Counted from the stretch's first letter, positions 21,701 through 34,822 are shown. The stretch is 64,000 nucleotides of DNA from Petrolisthes cinctipes (GCA_033782935.1 JAWQEG010002494.1:293001-357000); one strand, 5' to 3'. Program-made: numbers and translations. The notes: generated by a model from the sequence alone, not told the origin.

Positions 21701-21860
21701 TGTCATGGTTGACAATGCTATGTCACCTGTTTAATCTTGGTTTATAAATGCTGCTGGGGACCTAATTTGCATAATATGTTAAAGGAATTATCCGATAACA
21801 AGGAAACTGCGGCGCCTGTGTCTATCATTAAGTGGGTGTTACTATGTGATACTAGGACAG
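18780..21860 (-). pseudogene. Gypsy pol: protease, RT, RNase H and integrase, heavily broken
   Basis: Traces appear in the order expected for Ty3/gypsy, read on the minus strand. Protease is at about 21790-21850 (LMIDTGAAVSLLS, the DTG active site). RT is at 20461-20718 (STLNLVSGNWQVALDD, RRPFGLCNVSSIFQH, and VIVNLNDLIIFL where YLDD is expected). RNase H is at about 19800-20080 (CTDASSVGLGAVLM, then TRYSVTKQE). Integrase C-terminal traces (KYENKRK and a diverged P-H-E-x-LYG block) are at about 18780-18880. The NLND motif has lost a catalytic Asp. Stops and shifts separate all blocks, so no polyprotein can be made. Confidence 0.8.
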
Positions 21861-21923
21861 GGAATTATAGTATATTATTGGTAAATGCGACGACAGGGCC
21901 TACAGTTATATTTTCGGGACGTT

Positions 21924-22712
21924 TTAATATTGTGGCGGTCTCGTTTCATGCATCATATTTCGATTGTGCAAGTCCCATTTCATTCTGTTAAGGATCATGC
22001 ATTCATCTAAGGAATGCGACTTTGATTCATGTAAATGACTGTATTTATTATTACTTTTCCCTTGATCATTTCCTTTAGTATTATGTAAGTTATAACAATC
22101 ACTGGTAATATTATTATTTCCGTTACAGTGTTTGCAACGTTTTCCCTGTGATTCCCTTTGACTAGGTGTGGCATCAAAATTAAAATTCTTCGTCCCCATG
22201 GCTTGAGTAATCTGTAATTCACGATGTATGATACGAGATTCCTTCGAATTTAAAGTTAGAGACCCTGATAATGCAAGTGCTTTTGCTGGTTCACTTGTAT
22301 TTATGTTGTCTGCCTTTGTTAGAATCATTGTCTGAACCCATGATAATGAATTATGAATTTTACCATCCCCCAAAACATCAATAAGTGACTGTCTGAACGT
22401 AGCATATGACGTTAAATTCTCTGGATCAGAAAAAGCACTTGAAGTTAACATATAGCTGGCTGGACTATCTGGTGCAATATGCTCTCTCACGAATGTTATC
22501 TTATGTAAGTCCTGCTCTATATTAGTTTGGTAAAACACATCCTCCAAATGACGCAAGAAGAGATGAATCCCATATCTTGGATTATCTCCCGTATAATACT
22601 TTAAATACTTGTGGGTGGGTAAGCTTGTCATTGTATGCATAGAAGAGGTAGTGGGGTTAGAAGAAGTTGTATGAAGAGCAGAGACAGTAGGAGATAGTGG
22701 AGGAGTAGTCAT
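21924..22712 (-). CDS. Gypsy gag-like protein with zinc knuckle remnant
   Basis: This is a single open frame of 262 residues, the longest intact frame in the element. Residues 30-120 look like a retrotransposon capsid (YYTGDNPRYGIHLFLRHLEDVF and a later FRQSLIDVLGD). A Cys/His cluster near residue 192 (CKHCNGNNN, then DCYNLH) is a variant zinc knuckle. The N-terminus is Ser/Thr rich. Gag would package element RNA. It is the only frame here that may still be translated. The ATG chosen is the first in frame after the leader; the C-terminus may be cut short relative to relatives. Confidence 0.7.
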   Translation of the reverse strand: MTTPPLSPTVSALHTTSSNPTTSSMHTMTSLPTHKYLKYYTGDNPRYGIHLFLRHLEDVFYQTNIEQDLHKITFVREHIAPDSPASYMLTSSAFSDPENLTSYATFRQSLIDVLGDGKIHNSLSWVQTMILTKADNINTSEPAKALALSGSLTLNSKESRIIHRELQITQAMGTKNFNFDATPSQRESQGKRCKHCNGNNNITSDCYNLHNTKGNDQGKSNNKYSHLHESKSHSLDECMILNRMKWDLHNRNMMHETRPPQY

Positions 22713-23538
22713 TGTTGGAGAAAATACAGGTTAATATAGTATACCAGATTAAGTTTTTAATGGGGGTAAGGTAGAAGCAGAAAATGTACTCGAATGTGTT
22801 GGCACCACAAACGAGGCTTAGGGAGGCAGGGAAATCTAGCTTGGAGACTAATGAATCATTATCAGGGATATTCGAAGTTAGTTATGATACCTTTGGATTA
22901 ATGGGGGAGAATACCTTTACCTTTGTTGTAATTTGGCACTTCTTTTCTTTCTTTCTGGGCTGTAATTGAGGAACCTAATCTATTCTAACATGTTCGTGGA
23001 CAAGTGAAAAATAATGTAATGTAACATGTAATGTGTACCTACTGTTAGTTGACTCTAGTTGCAACGACGATGACGATGTGGTGAAGAGGCGACGTCGGTG
23101 GAGAGGCGAAGCGATTATTAGTTAGCTCGCACACTAACACACTAACAGTCGTTATTGGAGTGAAGATGATGAACGTTGACTTGCCTTTACGAGAGCATTT
23201 ACGTAACGAGGCGTCAGCGTGGAGGTGATGGAGGTCGTGGCGTTGTCCTGACGAGAGCATTTACGCAGGGACGCCGATATGGTAGTGATGAAGTGATGAT
23301 TGTTTGTTGTGAAGTAGATGAGGACCCCTTGTAGGTCAGTTGCAATTATATTGAAGCAGGTGCCTCTTGTAGGTGAAGAATTGTGGTTTATCTCCCTCGT
23401 TAGAGGTCGTAAGATTATACCCACAGAAGAAATTACTTGAGAGGATTTACAAGTAAATTCCTTCAGCTTGTCCTTGAACAATGTTAGTCACTGTACTCCC
23501 GTGAAGTCTATGCCTTGCAATTTGCCTTATTGCAAAAA
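22713..23538 (-). other. Gypsy 5' leader
   Basis: An 830-base leader between the primer site and gag. It holds a GAGAGCATTTACG motif twice (about 23190 and 23255). No gene was seen. Confidence 0.5.
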
Positions 23539-23552
23539 CACCGCTGCCATCA
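23539..23552 (-). promoter_or_regulatory. Gypsy primer binding site, tRNA-Leu type
   Basis: On the minus strand TGATGGCAGCGGTG begins two bases after the 5' LTR. It differs at one position from the complement of a tRNA-Leu acceptor end (CACCGCTGCCA plus CCA). Confidence 0.6.
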
Positions 23553-23554
23553 AA

Positions 23555-24207
23555 TGTACCAGTTCTGAAGGCTTGAACTCTGGGCAGAACTTGGTAACTT
23601 ACTTGTATGTAATTCTTGTAGTTGTAGTGTAGTAGTTGTTGTTGTTGTTGTTTTAGGTAACGTGGAAGACGGGGTGCTTTCTTAGGTGATTGACTTCACA
23701 AGTTTCTTAAGGCTTAATTTATTAATATGTGTACTTATCTATACAGGGTATTATCGTGATGTGCCTTGCCTTATGTGGTATTATGTCTCTCTCTATGGAG
23801 ACAGTTTATAGCCCTTAGGGAGTCAGTGTGGTATCCTAACTCCTAGTGTACCTCCTCTGCTTATATACATTTCAAACTCTATAGTTTACAGAATGGCTAG
23901 AGTGTGACTGTGTTGCCTGTGAATGGTCAGTTTGATTCTGTACCTACTTCTCTCTTCTCGTGTGAAAGGGAAAGTGGGCCAACCCTTTCCTATCTCTCTC
24001 TCTCTCTCTCTCTCCTTTACTCTCTTTCCTACCTCTCCTTCGAAGGGGAGGTAGGAAGGGTTAATGTCTTTTCGTATGACCTGACGCCGCACCTGTGTGT
24101 GTGTGTGTGTGTGTCCAACCTGCCCAGGTGGCCTGTTTCTGATTTGTAAACAGATTAGAAGTAGTGACCCTTTTCCATTTGGTTTTATGGTGTGTACGGT
24201 ACGTACA
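23555..24207 (-). repeat. Gypsy 5' LTR
   Basis: A 653-base direct copy of 15463-16115. In this orientation it would drive transcription towards lower coordinates. TGTACG/CGTACA termini. Confidence 0.93.
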
Positions 24208-24400
24208 CACTCATCATCCATGTGATGTGTACTATAGTTGTGTTTCATACTTACAGTGTGTGCTACACTCTGTCCCATTGACTGCCACTCATTGGCGGAC
24301 CTTTAACTATAATTTGATATGATACTGATTTATTTGCACGATGGAAGGTGTCGGTGGTTATTTGATTGTGGCTGTACCATACTATAATATTTGTTCACTA

Positions 24401-26176
<1,776 letters not shown>

Positions 26177-26179
26177 ACG

Positions 26180-26324
26180 AAGGGCTTTCCCAATTCAGCA
26201 TTTTCATCAGAGCTTTCTAAATACACTTTTTGTATACTGGAGTTCCCCTACTGGTCCAAAACATGCCAGAATACAGGACCAGATGAACAAAAGTAATGGT
26301 GGTCTGTTACCTGAAAGAGTTTAG
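26180..26324 (+). pseudogene. Fragment encoding a conserved unknown peptide, copy 1
   Basis: The frame ends VYWSSPTGPKHARIQDQMN and KSNGGLLPERV. It aligns with the minus-strand frame at 39.9-40.2 kb with about 16 of 30 identities, which argues the peptide was once translated. Family not recognised. Confidence 0.4.
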
Positions 26325-26410
26325 AGGAATAATTTGCTCCGGACCAATTTACCAATACTGTACTCTCCTCTCTTATTAAGGACCCTATGATGGTATAGGG
26401 AAATTGGAGG

Positions 26411-26533
26411 TGTAGTGAATATCAATTAAGCACCTTGACGCATCTTGCATTTCACCTGTCTGAAGGTCTACATCCTGTATTTATTAAATAAATTGTTACC
26501 GTGTATAAGAGTTTGTTCACCCCGGTAGTAACA
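26411..26533 (+). mobile_element. Short LTR remnant of the TGTWGTGA group
   Basis: Starts TGTAGTGAATATC, has AATAAA near 26487 and ends GGTAGTAACA. The 3' part matches the end of the LTR at 36.1-36.7 kb (ACCGTGTAT, then TTGTTCACCC). At 123 bases it is internally deleted. Confidence 0.5.
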
Positions 26534-26554
26534 CTGTCCCTAGTGTTTACAGAG

Positions 26555-26645
26555 GCTTCTGATTCCCCCTGACAATGTCTCGTAGCAATATTTGTAGGAC
26601 TCGCTTACCTACAATTTTCTGACTACATCACAGGGTCCCTTACTT
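26555..26645 (-). mobile_element. MITE of the AGGGACCC family, deleted copy
   Basis: The reverse complement gives AAGGGACCCTGTGATGTAGTC at one end and GGAATCAGAAGCC at the other, matching the copies at 35.1 and 60.2 kb with an internal deletion. Confidence 0.55.
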
Positions 26646-26800
26646 AAAGTACCTGTACCATCTTCTAATTTACAACAATCATCGACTCACTATTCAAAAC
26701 AATAGCATCATATGAGAATGGGAAAACATTATTCAGCAATATGTTTGAGTTATCTATATATGCACTGAAACTTATGTGGAATATAACAATCAGGGAGACT

Positions 26801-27200
26801 AGTTACTAGTTAGAGGTGAACATCAGACTCGTATACTAAGTACAGTTTATTTAGTATAGCACAGAGTGGAAGTAACACAGGCATATCCGAACCAAGCCCC
26901 GTGATGAAATAGCCTTCCCGCTTGCCTACAGACAGGGACGTCTGGATACCGCTGTATACGTGGTGTGGAGAGTGCTGGTCTTGCTGTTTCTTGGCTTGTG
27001 GTAGTGTGGCGGTAGACAAGGGGAGAGAGCTGTGGACACTACTAAGTCAGCCAGCTAAGTGAAGCTATAGCGGCCTTTGCTTGAGGAGCTGGGCAGGTTT
27101 AATGGTCCCGCACGTAGGCGGGACAAATGACGACTAAGATGCGTGCGCGCACCACAGAGCATGGGAAATAGAGAATGTGATAGGTGCTTGGATCACAACA
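26801..27200 (-). mobile_element. Solo LTR remnant of the TGTWGTGA group
   Basis: On the minus strand it starts TGTTGTGATCCAAGCACC at 27200, carries AATAAA at about 26849 and ends in an AACTAGTAACT-like terminus. The length is about 400 bases. No target duplication seen. Confidence 0.5.
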
Positions 27201-29461
27201 GGAATATGAATTTGTGAAGGCGACTATATAGTTTTGTAGGCTTATGTGTGGAAGCCTTATAATATGCCTAATCTGGATAATTGACTCTTTTCTAGCACAA
27301 TTCCGTGTTTTTGTTTTTTTTTAATCAGTCTGCATTCTGGATCTTTTTCAATCGTTCTTAGAAACGCTTACTCCACATTTATAAAAATACAGTAGCAAGG
27401 TAATTTGCAGAGACGAGTGTTTTACATGAAAGCGTTCAGTACATGAAGTAAAATTAATAGCCATTGAAAGCCTGCTGGATAATTTAGCTACTTTTCTAGA
27501 GCTACTGATGAAAATCTAGCGGTAAAAGAGCGCTGACCGAGGCAAATTCTAGCGCACAACATGCTTGAAAAAGTGGGAACACTGGGTCACAGCTTGCCAA
27601 TTACCCACAGAAAGTCAGAGTGGGAGGTAGTGTGCCGCTTTTCTCCACGATTTTCCACGTGCATGCAGCGTTTCTCTGCTGTTACTCTTTGTCTGACTCA
27701 TCCTTCGCTGTGTTTTCTCGCCTGTCATCATGTCTAGCAATAGTGTTGACGTTTCAAAAAAGAAGAAAATGACACGGAGACAGAATTTAAAGAAAATGTG
27801 GGAAGCGATAAGGAAGAATAACGAGAGTGTTGCTGCTGCCTCTTCCACCCTACCTTCTACCGCGGTGCCAGGCGTGCCTTCTACCTCCTCTACCCTGCCT
27901 TCTACCTCTGTGCCTTCTACCTACACTGACAATACCAGCACCACAAGAAACGTTTGTGCAGCTAATAGGAAGCAGGACTTGAGCATGGAGTTAGCTCTAC
28001 ATGATACACAAGAGTACGAAATGCAAAAGTGTTTAATTGTTGAAAAAGACAGATTGTTGCAGTGGGTACGCTCAATTGTACGATGTTCCTGTGGCAAGAA
28101 GGTCCAAGTTTAAGAAGTAAAGGTAGATGGTATGGTTAGTACTTTTGATGCAGTGTGTGGTAACTGTAAAGTTGAAAATTTGCTACATCAGGAGGTGGGA
28201 AGGTAGATAGGTACCACATTCAACAATAACTTGTGAAAAGTACCTTACGGTCTGGAATTAGATATATTGGAGCTGAGAACATGTTCGTTGCTTTTAACTT
28301 GGACCCACTGTCTGAAAAATATTATTACGAAATGGCCAAAGAAATTGAGGTGGAGGGTATAGAGAAACTTGAAAATATGATTGAAAAAACACGGGCTAAG
28401 TTGCATAGCATACTGAAAAACAGGGATGGAAATGAGGAAGAAGTGAAAAATATATACGTGTCTTGTGATGGATCTTGGCCCAAGCGTGGCTTCACCTCAA
28501 ATTATGGATTTTTTTCTGTGATTGAAGTTAGTACTGGGTATTGTGTAGACTTCGTAGTACTCAGCAAGTGGTGTAAGATGTGTTCGAGCAACAGTGGTGG
28601 GCAGGTCCCTGTGCATGAGTGTACACAGAACTTCCATGGCAGTTCTCCTGCCAGGGAAGTGGAAGGCTGGAAATTACTATGGGAGCGTTCAGTTGCTAAA
28701 TGCAAGTTCAGGTATGTCAAGGTTGTGTCTGACGGAGACTCGAAGGGCATTGCAGCGGTGCAGGAACTAGACCCTTATGGAGTGAACATTGAAAAATATG
28801 AGTGTCAACCACGTTTCTAAGCGACTTGGGAGAGCTCTACTCAATGCCTCGAAAAATCTGAAGCTTGGTGGTAAGGGAGAGGGTACACTAACAAAAGACA
28901 AGGTGTTACGATTGGCACACTACTTCGGTACAGCGATCAAGGAGGAGACCACTGTGGAGGATATGAAGAGGGCTATTTTAGCAACACTGAAACACTTTAA
29001 AGGTACCGACAGTCACCCCCAACACAACACTTGCCCAGATGGTGAAAATTCTTAGTGTTTTTACAAAAGAGCCATTGCTAACAACCAGCCAATTCCATCC
29101 CACAAGCAGAAAATGAAAACATATCTAAAGGAGAGTGTAGTGGCGAATATTATGCCAATTTATTTGAGACTGGCAAACTCCAAACTACTGGAAAAATGCA
29201 ATGGTGATACACAAAACAACAATGAGAGTCTACACAACGTAATTTGGAGTATGCTCCCCAAGACAAAGTTCTTTTGTCTCAGAAGAATGACATACTGCAT
29301 TTACCATGCTGTGGTCAGTTTCAATCATGGCAATTTGGCAGCTGAGGCAGTAGACGGTAAGATTGGGATGCAGAGCCAGAAAGTGTTGAAGAGGAAAGAC
29401 AAGAAGAGAGTAAGTACTGAAGAATGGAGTGCACACAAGAAAGAGGAAAATAAGTAAAGTT

Positions 29462-32400
29462 CTGGGGTGGGATCATCAAAGCATCGTAACCGCAGTTATG
29501 ATTCTCGTAGCGCCATATTTGCTCGTAAGTTGTTCATAACCGCTACGATCGTATCTTCAAAGCCTCGTAAGGGAGTTTCCGTCCGCCATTATGCGCCATA
29601 TTTGCTCGTAGCGCTACGAGAACTGAAAAGCACCCTTTAGGCTGATAGCAGGGTTGCGTAGTCGATAAACAACCCGTAAATAGTGAGATTTGAGTTTATT
29701 TACACTTGGCGCGGCCGACACAGGCGACATAATGGTTTTGTTGTTGTCACTTATCGGTAAATATAAACAAGAGGAGGGGATTCAGTGAGCAGCTTAGGAG
29801 AATGGAGCTGCAAGTGTCAATTTAAACTGATGCACTGTGAAATAGAAAGTTAAAAATACTTTTTTTGTGTATCATTACTTTTGGAGTGTTTAAGAATAAT
29901 AGGATATAATGGTGACTTACTAATTGCAGGAAAGTGGCTTCCAGTTACCTGCAAACAAAGCAGAAATTCTTCATTGCATAGTTAGACCTAACTTAATCCA
30001 TGTAGTATGAGTCTTTAATCCATAGTCCTTTGCATGAAGTGGATATTCTTAAGGTTAATAAACTTTCTTTATGATTGATTGACTTTCTAATGAAAATATT
30101 ACAAGCACATTAATGTGATGTGTGAGCTGGTAACATTTAAATAACTGGAATTATATACCTACTGATATATACTGGAGATGTGTAAAAGGTTGACCATATT
30201 CCCGAATCTAAAGACAAAAATATGTCTCAGAATTAACTAATGCAAATATTATCATGTAAAAGTCTCAATAACATGTACCGTACATGAACCTTTCCAACCA
30301 ATTCAATTAATTTTATTGAACAGTATAATTTAATACATAATTTTCACCTGTTTTCATATTACATAAGACTTGTATTTTTCTAAAATAAATGCTTTTCAAC
30401 AGCATATAACAAATATGTGACTGGTATTGGTTTTTCTAAATGTTTTAATTATAGACTATAAAAAACCCTACATTTTATTTACATATGGCACCTGTAAAGT
30501 TTACAGAAATCCATGATACCTCCCTAGCTATTTGTACTATTAGTTTCCTGCATTATCACAGTTCATTACATTACATATACCTGAGTAAAAACCTGCAAAT
30601 TTATGATATTGGAAAGCTGTTTGAACTCATGTACTTTCCAACAATGACTGATAACAAAAAAACACCAATTCCTTGATGACTACAGTACTTGTTTGGCACT
30701 CTTCACATTGCTTGGACATATCACAAATATGGCAGAGAAATTATTAAAATACAATAAGATTAAAGCCACAGTACGGCATAAGTATATCCTTATAGTTAAT
30801 CTTCGAACCTTGATATGTAAATAAAACTAAGACATTAATATTATTAGCCAAAGATAAGAATGCATGAAAAAAAAGTTGATTTTACTTAAAGAATAATAAA
30901 TCTAACATGAAATGTGAATGTTAAAAGCTATATTTGAAAGACAAAATATATAATGAAAATAAATAATGTAATTTCTTAAAAAACATAAGCAGAAGTTAAC
31001 AATAATTTAGATTGAAACCTACACACAAACCACACAACTAAAAACATACTTGCACACTAATAACTCTGTCACAAAATATAACACAACTTAAACCACACTA
31101 ATCATTAAAAAAAAAATCACACACACACAACAAAACACACTTGAAAACAAATCACCTTTTCTCGATAGCCTTTTTAATGTTCACCAAAGTTTCTGATATT
31201 GTGGCTATATTTTCTGCAAGATCCATCAAAATATCCCATATAGTCTTATGGACAACTAGTATATCTGGAGCTAGCGTAGCTTTCAGATGAGCTGTCACAC
31301 CTCCAGCTGACCTAGAGGAAGGGCGACTTGAGGCTAAAGAGCTGTGGTACGAATGCTCCTCACTTGATGGTAGGTTTTACCAGCTTCGGCAAGCTGTCGC
31401 CAGTCAAAACCTCACAGTCTTCCACTGTAACTGGCTCGAAGTCCTGCCAACTTGGCCCAGGTCTAGGTGAAGGGGCCCTTGATGGCAGTCCTGGGTCATC
31501 CACATCACCTTATTATGAAATTATGAAAATTAGCAACTTTCATATAATTTTAGAGAAATATTAAGGATTATCGTTATGAATTAAAATTGTAAAGTCACTC
31601 TTAAAGAAAGCAGTATATAATTAGTCATACATATAAGTACAGCAGCAGTACTGCAATTTTTACTTGGTTAAAGTACTCATATGATACATATGGAATCCAA
31701 CAAAGCATCACAAATTTAGTTTTGATTAACATGGATCCAATTTTTTCTACTACATGAACTGCTAACAGGAGTTATTTATATGATACACAAAATGTATAAA
31801 TCACTATGTACTTGACTCCTGTATATTGGGTCATCACAGTACATGTACCGTATTTACTGAAGGTATGGATATATGAGAACATCTTGTATATTTGTTCCTA
31901 GGACTAAGGCCTTATGATTTGCACTGTTTAACTTTGAATGGAATTGAGAGGTAATGCTGCTCAAAATGTATGTTTTATATATATAAACTCTCAATGTAAT
32001 TACTTCACAGAGTGCCAATGAGGGAAGATTTCCATATTACTAGCCTAGATGAACAACAGGATAGTTTTTACTGTTATATACTGTACATACTGCCTGGGTC
32101 TTGGAGTCCACAGAAATACCCGACACTTGCACTTCTTTAATGACTTGAACCATAGCCTCTTCTATGTGGGTGAATGTCTTTGTGTCACTAGTGTCACCAC
32201 CTGAAATATAACGAAAAATGGTACATAATTCAATAACAAAGCAGAACCAAGCAGAATAAATTACAATATCTGCTGGTTATCGTATTAAAATGGTACTGTA
32301 TCTAAATCAGGCAATGGACACTCCCCCCCCCCCCATCCTTCAACCTATGTGTGCCCATGCCAACAGCCGAATCCATAATATAAATAATGCTTATATAATT

Positions 32401-33232
32401 TATTTCCTTGATCTGTCTTTCAATAAAACTGTTTGAAGTCTTAGTTATTATATTGCACTTGCCAGATTTCACTACATATGGTATATTTCTGCCTGTTACT
32501 TGGTAATGGCAATCAACTGTACAGATTTTGAGATTAATATAGAAACTACTGTAGGTTGGTGTAAAGGAAATAAAACAGTGACAGTAGAAGTTAAAATAAT
32601 ATAATGTCCTCCCAGTCAATGTCTTTGATTTATTTTCATGACAACCAGTAAACTATTTGTATCATGCTGTTCTTGATTTACAGTACGTAACCTAACCTAT
32701 CTTAAACTAAACTAGCCAAACCTAACCTAACCAAAAATCTATATACAATATACCAGTGATTGGCGTGATATTAAAAATATACCCGGGGGGGGCAGCTGCC
32801 TTATCTCCACTGTTGTGTTAAATGTTTATCAACACAGTATAATAATTCACTTACCTGCCTTTTGCTGTTAATTCCTGTCTGATGTCACTTGGTGACTGTG
32901 TCATCTCTATCAGCTGGTGGTGAGACAATGTTTATTTGTTGACATTGTAATACTACGTTATGATTGGCTTACAGTACCAAGGACATATTGTTTCCTTCAT
33001 TGTGATTGGCTGAGAGCCAGTCAGCTGGATGGCGGGATGAACAAAACACACGGAACGAAACGGGCACCGACGCTCACTACGAGGCTATCATCGTGAGCTA
33101 CGAGGGAGGTTATGAAGCTTTGGAGATACCAACTTATGATCCTCGTAAGCCACGATCAAATATGGCGGCTACGAGATAGTAAAGGTGATCGTAGCGCCAC
33201 CAACTTACGATGCTTTGAAGATCCCACCCCTG
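29462..33232. mobile_element. 3.8-kb TIR element inserted in the Mutator-like gene
   Basis: The left end GGGGTGGGATCATCAAAGC and the reverse complement of the right end GGGGTGGGATCTTCAAAGC continue into arms over 100 bases long sharing CATATTTG and CGTAGCGC words. Outside both ends the Mutator-like coding frame is cut and resumes, which fixes the boundaries within a few bases. No convincing target duplication is visible, so the superfamily is not named. The interior is AT-rich with one possible spliced minus-strand reading frame. Confidence 0.75.
31148..32904 (-). pseudogene. Candidate spliced minus-strand gene in the 3.8-kb element
   Basis: Three plausible exons are seen. 32855-32904 opens with ATG (MTQSPSDIRQELTAKG) and ends at CAG|GTAAGT, a perfect donor. 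32091-32200 follows a TATTTCAG acceptor and reads TKTFTHIEEAMVQVIKEV. 31148-31520 reads DDPGLPSRAPSPRPGPSWQ, then after a frame change IWDILMDLAENIATISETLVNIKKAIEKR and a stop. The last part looks like a helical tail. Exon phases do not join cleanly, so either an exon is missing or the copy is damaged. Reverse CCAAT boxes (GATTGGCT) near 32960-33010 could be a minus-strand promoter. The function is unknown; an accessory protein of the element is one option. Confidence 0.35.
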
Positions 33233-33555
33233 GATGAAGAGAATAAGAAGGCGAAAGAGGGCGAGACATATGGTCCTGAAATATTCCCACTACCGTAGTG
33301 AGGAAAGGTGTGATTGGTTAGGAATGCCATTGAGGAGAGGGAAGGTACCCACTGCTGGCAAAAATAAATCCCTCTCCTATGATTTGGCATTCTGATGACA
33401 CCCCAGCAGTGAGGCATTTTGCCAGTAAAGGTGTAAAAACTAAGTGTGGTGAAGATGTCAGTGGTGGGAATATTGGAGCACACGCAGCCCTCCGAACTGT
33501 AGTCATAAAATACATCTCTACAGTCTTTGTGTGGAGGGATTCTGTTGCTACTGTA

Positions 33556-34579
33556 CAGTGCTCGACAAAAGTCTGTGCCGGGTAGAGTAGGCCGGCAAAG
33601 ACTTTTGGCGAAAAAAGAAAGGCCTGTACCTTTGTGAGGAAAATTATTCAAAAGTCAACTGATGACGTTGTATATTCCCTGAGAGGAGGTACTTACTGGA
33701 GGTAGCTATTTGTACTGTCACAGTTGATTTAGTGTTCGCTCTCTATTCGTAGGGTGTGGTCAGTAAAGAGCGAGGTCTCCTTTTTGTGACTCTTTCTTTG
33801 TCATATACTGTGTGTTACTACCTAAGAATGGCTAGGAACATTCCGTTGAAACAGGATACTATTGCAAAGATAGTTGCTTTAAAGGAAGCAGGCCATCAAA
33901 CTAAAGAAATAGCCAATTTAACTGGTGTTTGCCATCGGTCTGTGAGGAAATGGGTTTCTCGTTTTCGTCAGGGTGGCAGTAGTGACATTCCTACCCACAA
34001 AACTTGGTCTGGAAGGCCTACGAAAGTATCGGTTCGTGCCAGGACCATATTGAAGAGAGACATTGAAAAGAAGCCTCGCACCTCAGCTCGTGCTGTCAAC
34101 GAGTCCAACCCTGGAACTTTGGGAGATGTGTATGTGCGTATGGTGGGCAGGCACATTCACTGCCTTGGGTACACAAGCCACCGCCCTGTAAAGAAACCCA
34201 TCTTGACTCTTAAGCAAAGGCAGCATAGGGTTGCTTTTGCCAAGGGATATCTTGCTTGGCTTGAGGAAAAGTGGCTAAACATACTGTGGTCGGACGAGTC
34301 AATCTTTTCTGTTACTTGTAACACAAGTTCTAACGTTTACTGCCGAAAGGAGAGTGACCCACTTGACTCTCGTTACATTTGTGGGATGGTAAAGCACCCA
34401 GATTACCTAATGGTTTGGGGTTCTTTTTCTGGCAAGGGTTTAGGAAAACTTGTTGTTCTACCAGCTAACATCAAAGTGAATCAGTTTGTGTACTACTCCT
34501 TTTCCACATGTAGAAACATCTTGACTATCGCACTCGCTTGATTTTGTTTACACCCTGCACAGACTTTTGTTGAGCACTG
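33556..34579 (+). mobile_element. Tc1-like element, 1024 bp
   Basis: Inverted termini CAGTGCTCGACAAAAGTCTG and CAGTGCTCAACAAAAGTCTG (right end in reverse complement) are flanked by TA at 33554-33555 and 34580-34581. It contains a transposase frame that lacks its C-terminal third. Confidence 0.9.
33828..34541 (+). pseudogene. Tc1-like transposase, C-terminally truncated
   Basis: Starting at MARNIPLKQD, residues 1-60 form a paired-like helix-turn-helix (ALKEAGHQTKEIANLTGVCHRSVRKWVSRF). The GRPTK hook-like segment and the second DNA-binding domain follow. The catalytic domain begins at LNILWSDESIFSV (first Asp of DDE) and continues to YLMVWGSFSGKGLGKLVVL. The frame then leaves homology and stops, so the second Asp and the final Asp/Glu are missing. 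An internal segment between DNA-binding domains also looks shortened (SNPGTLGDVYVRMVG). Family length is about 340 residues against about 237 here. Non-functional, though it may still bind TIRs. Confidence 0.85.
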
Positions 34580-34822
34580 TAAGTAAAGATATCTTGGAGG
34601 AATCAGAGCCCCCGTATTTCCCGCAGCTTAGTTTACTTATCTTAATACACTCGACATGAACAATTTATTATTTCTTGTTAGTTCATCTCGGTGATACGAA
34701 ACTGGAGTAGGATGATAAGGTAAGTGACCACGAAGCTGGATACCTGAAACAACACAAGAGATTCTATTATCACAGGGAGGTGTTTGCCTTTTATAGTACT
34801 TGGTGGTGGGGAATGTACAGTT

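Larger units (their letters stand above)
15463..24207 (-). mobile_element. Ty3/gypsy retrotransposon, complete, identical LTRs, coding-dead
   Basis: Two direct 653-base LTRs enclose 7.4 kb. Outside them the same four bases CACT occur at 15459-15462 and 24208-24211, which is the target duplication. On the minus strand the order is LTR, tRNA-Leu-type primer site, gag, protease, RT, RNase H and integrase traces, a 2.4-kb tail, and LTR. By eye the two LTRs agree at every base, including (TC)n and (GT)n tracts, which implies recent insertion. Yet pol is full of stops and the RT active site is altered, so proteins must have been supplied by another copy. A diverged solo LTR of the family is at 43473-44104. 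Confidence 0.93.
27730..33298 (+). pseudogene. Mutator-like transposase-domain gene, interrupted
   Basis: Fragments at 27730-28113, 28233-28820, 28789-29055 and 29113-29457 make one protein, with the last residues (EENKKAKEGETYGPEIFPLP) at 33233-33298 beyond an inserted element. The N-terminus is basic then Ser/Thr/Pro repetitive. A Cys pair CSC and a later CGNC look zinc-binding. The catalytic region shows YVSCDGSWPKRGFTSNYG (first Asp) and VVSDGDSKGIAAVQEL (second Asp), then NNESLHNVIWSMLPKTKFF. Damage: stops near 28113 and 28205, a frameshift near 28805, and TAG at 29053-29055 where Trp is likely. The pattern matches the arthropod Mutator-like transposase domain family. It may be a decayed transposon or a once single-copy gene. 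Confidence 0.75.

Noticed and set aside
33205..33651. 148-codon minus-strand frame
   Set aside because: It spans the edge of three different elements (the 3.8-kb TIR element, the Mutator-like tail and the Tc1 end), so it cannot be one gene.
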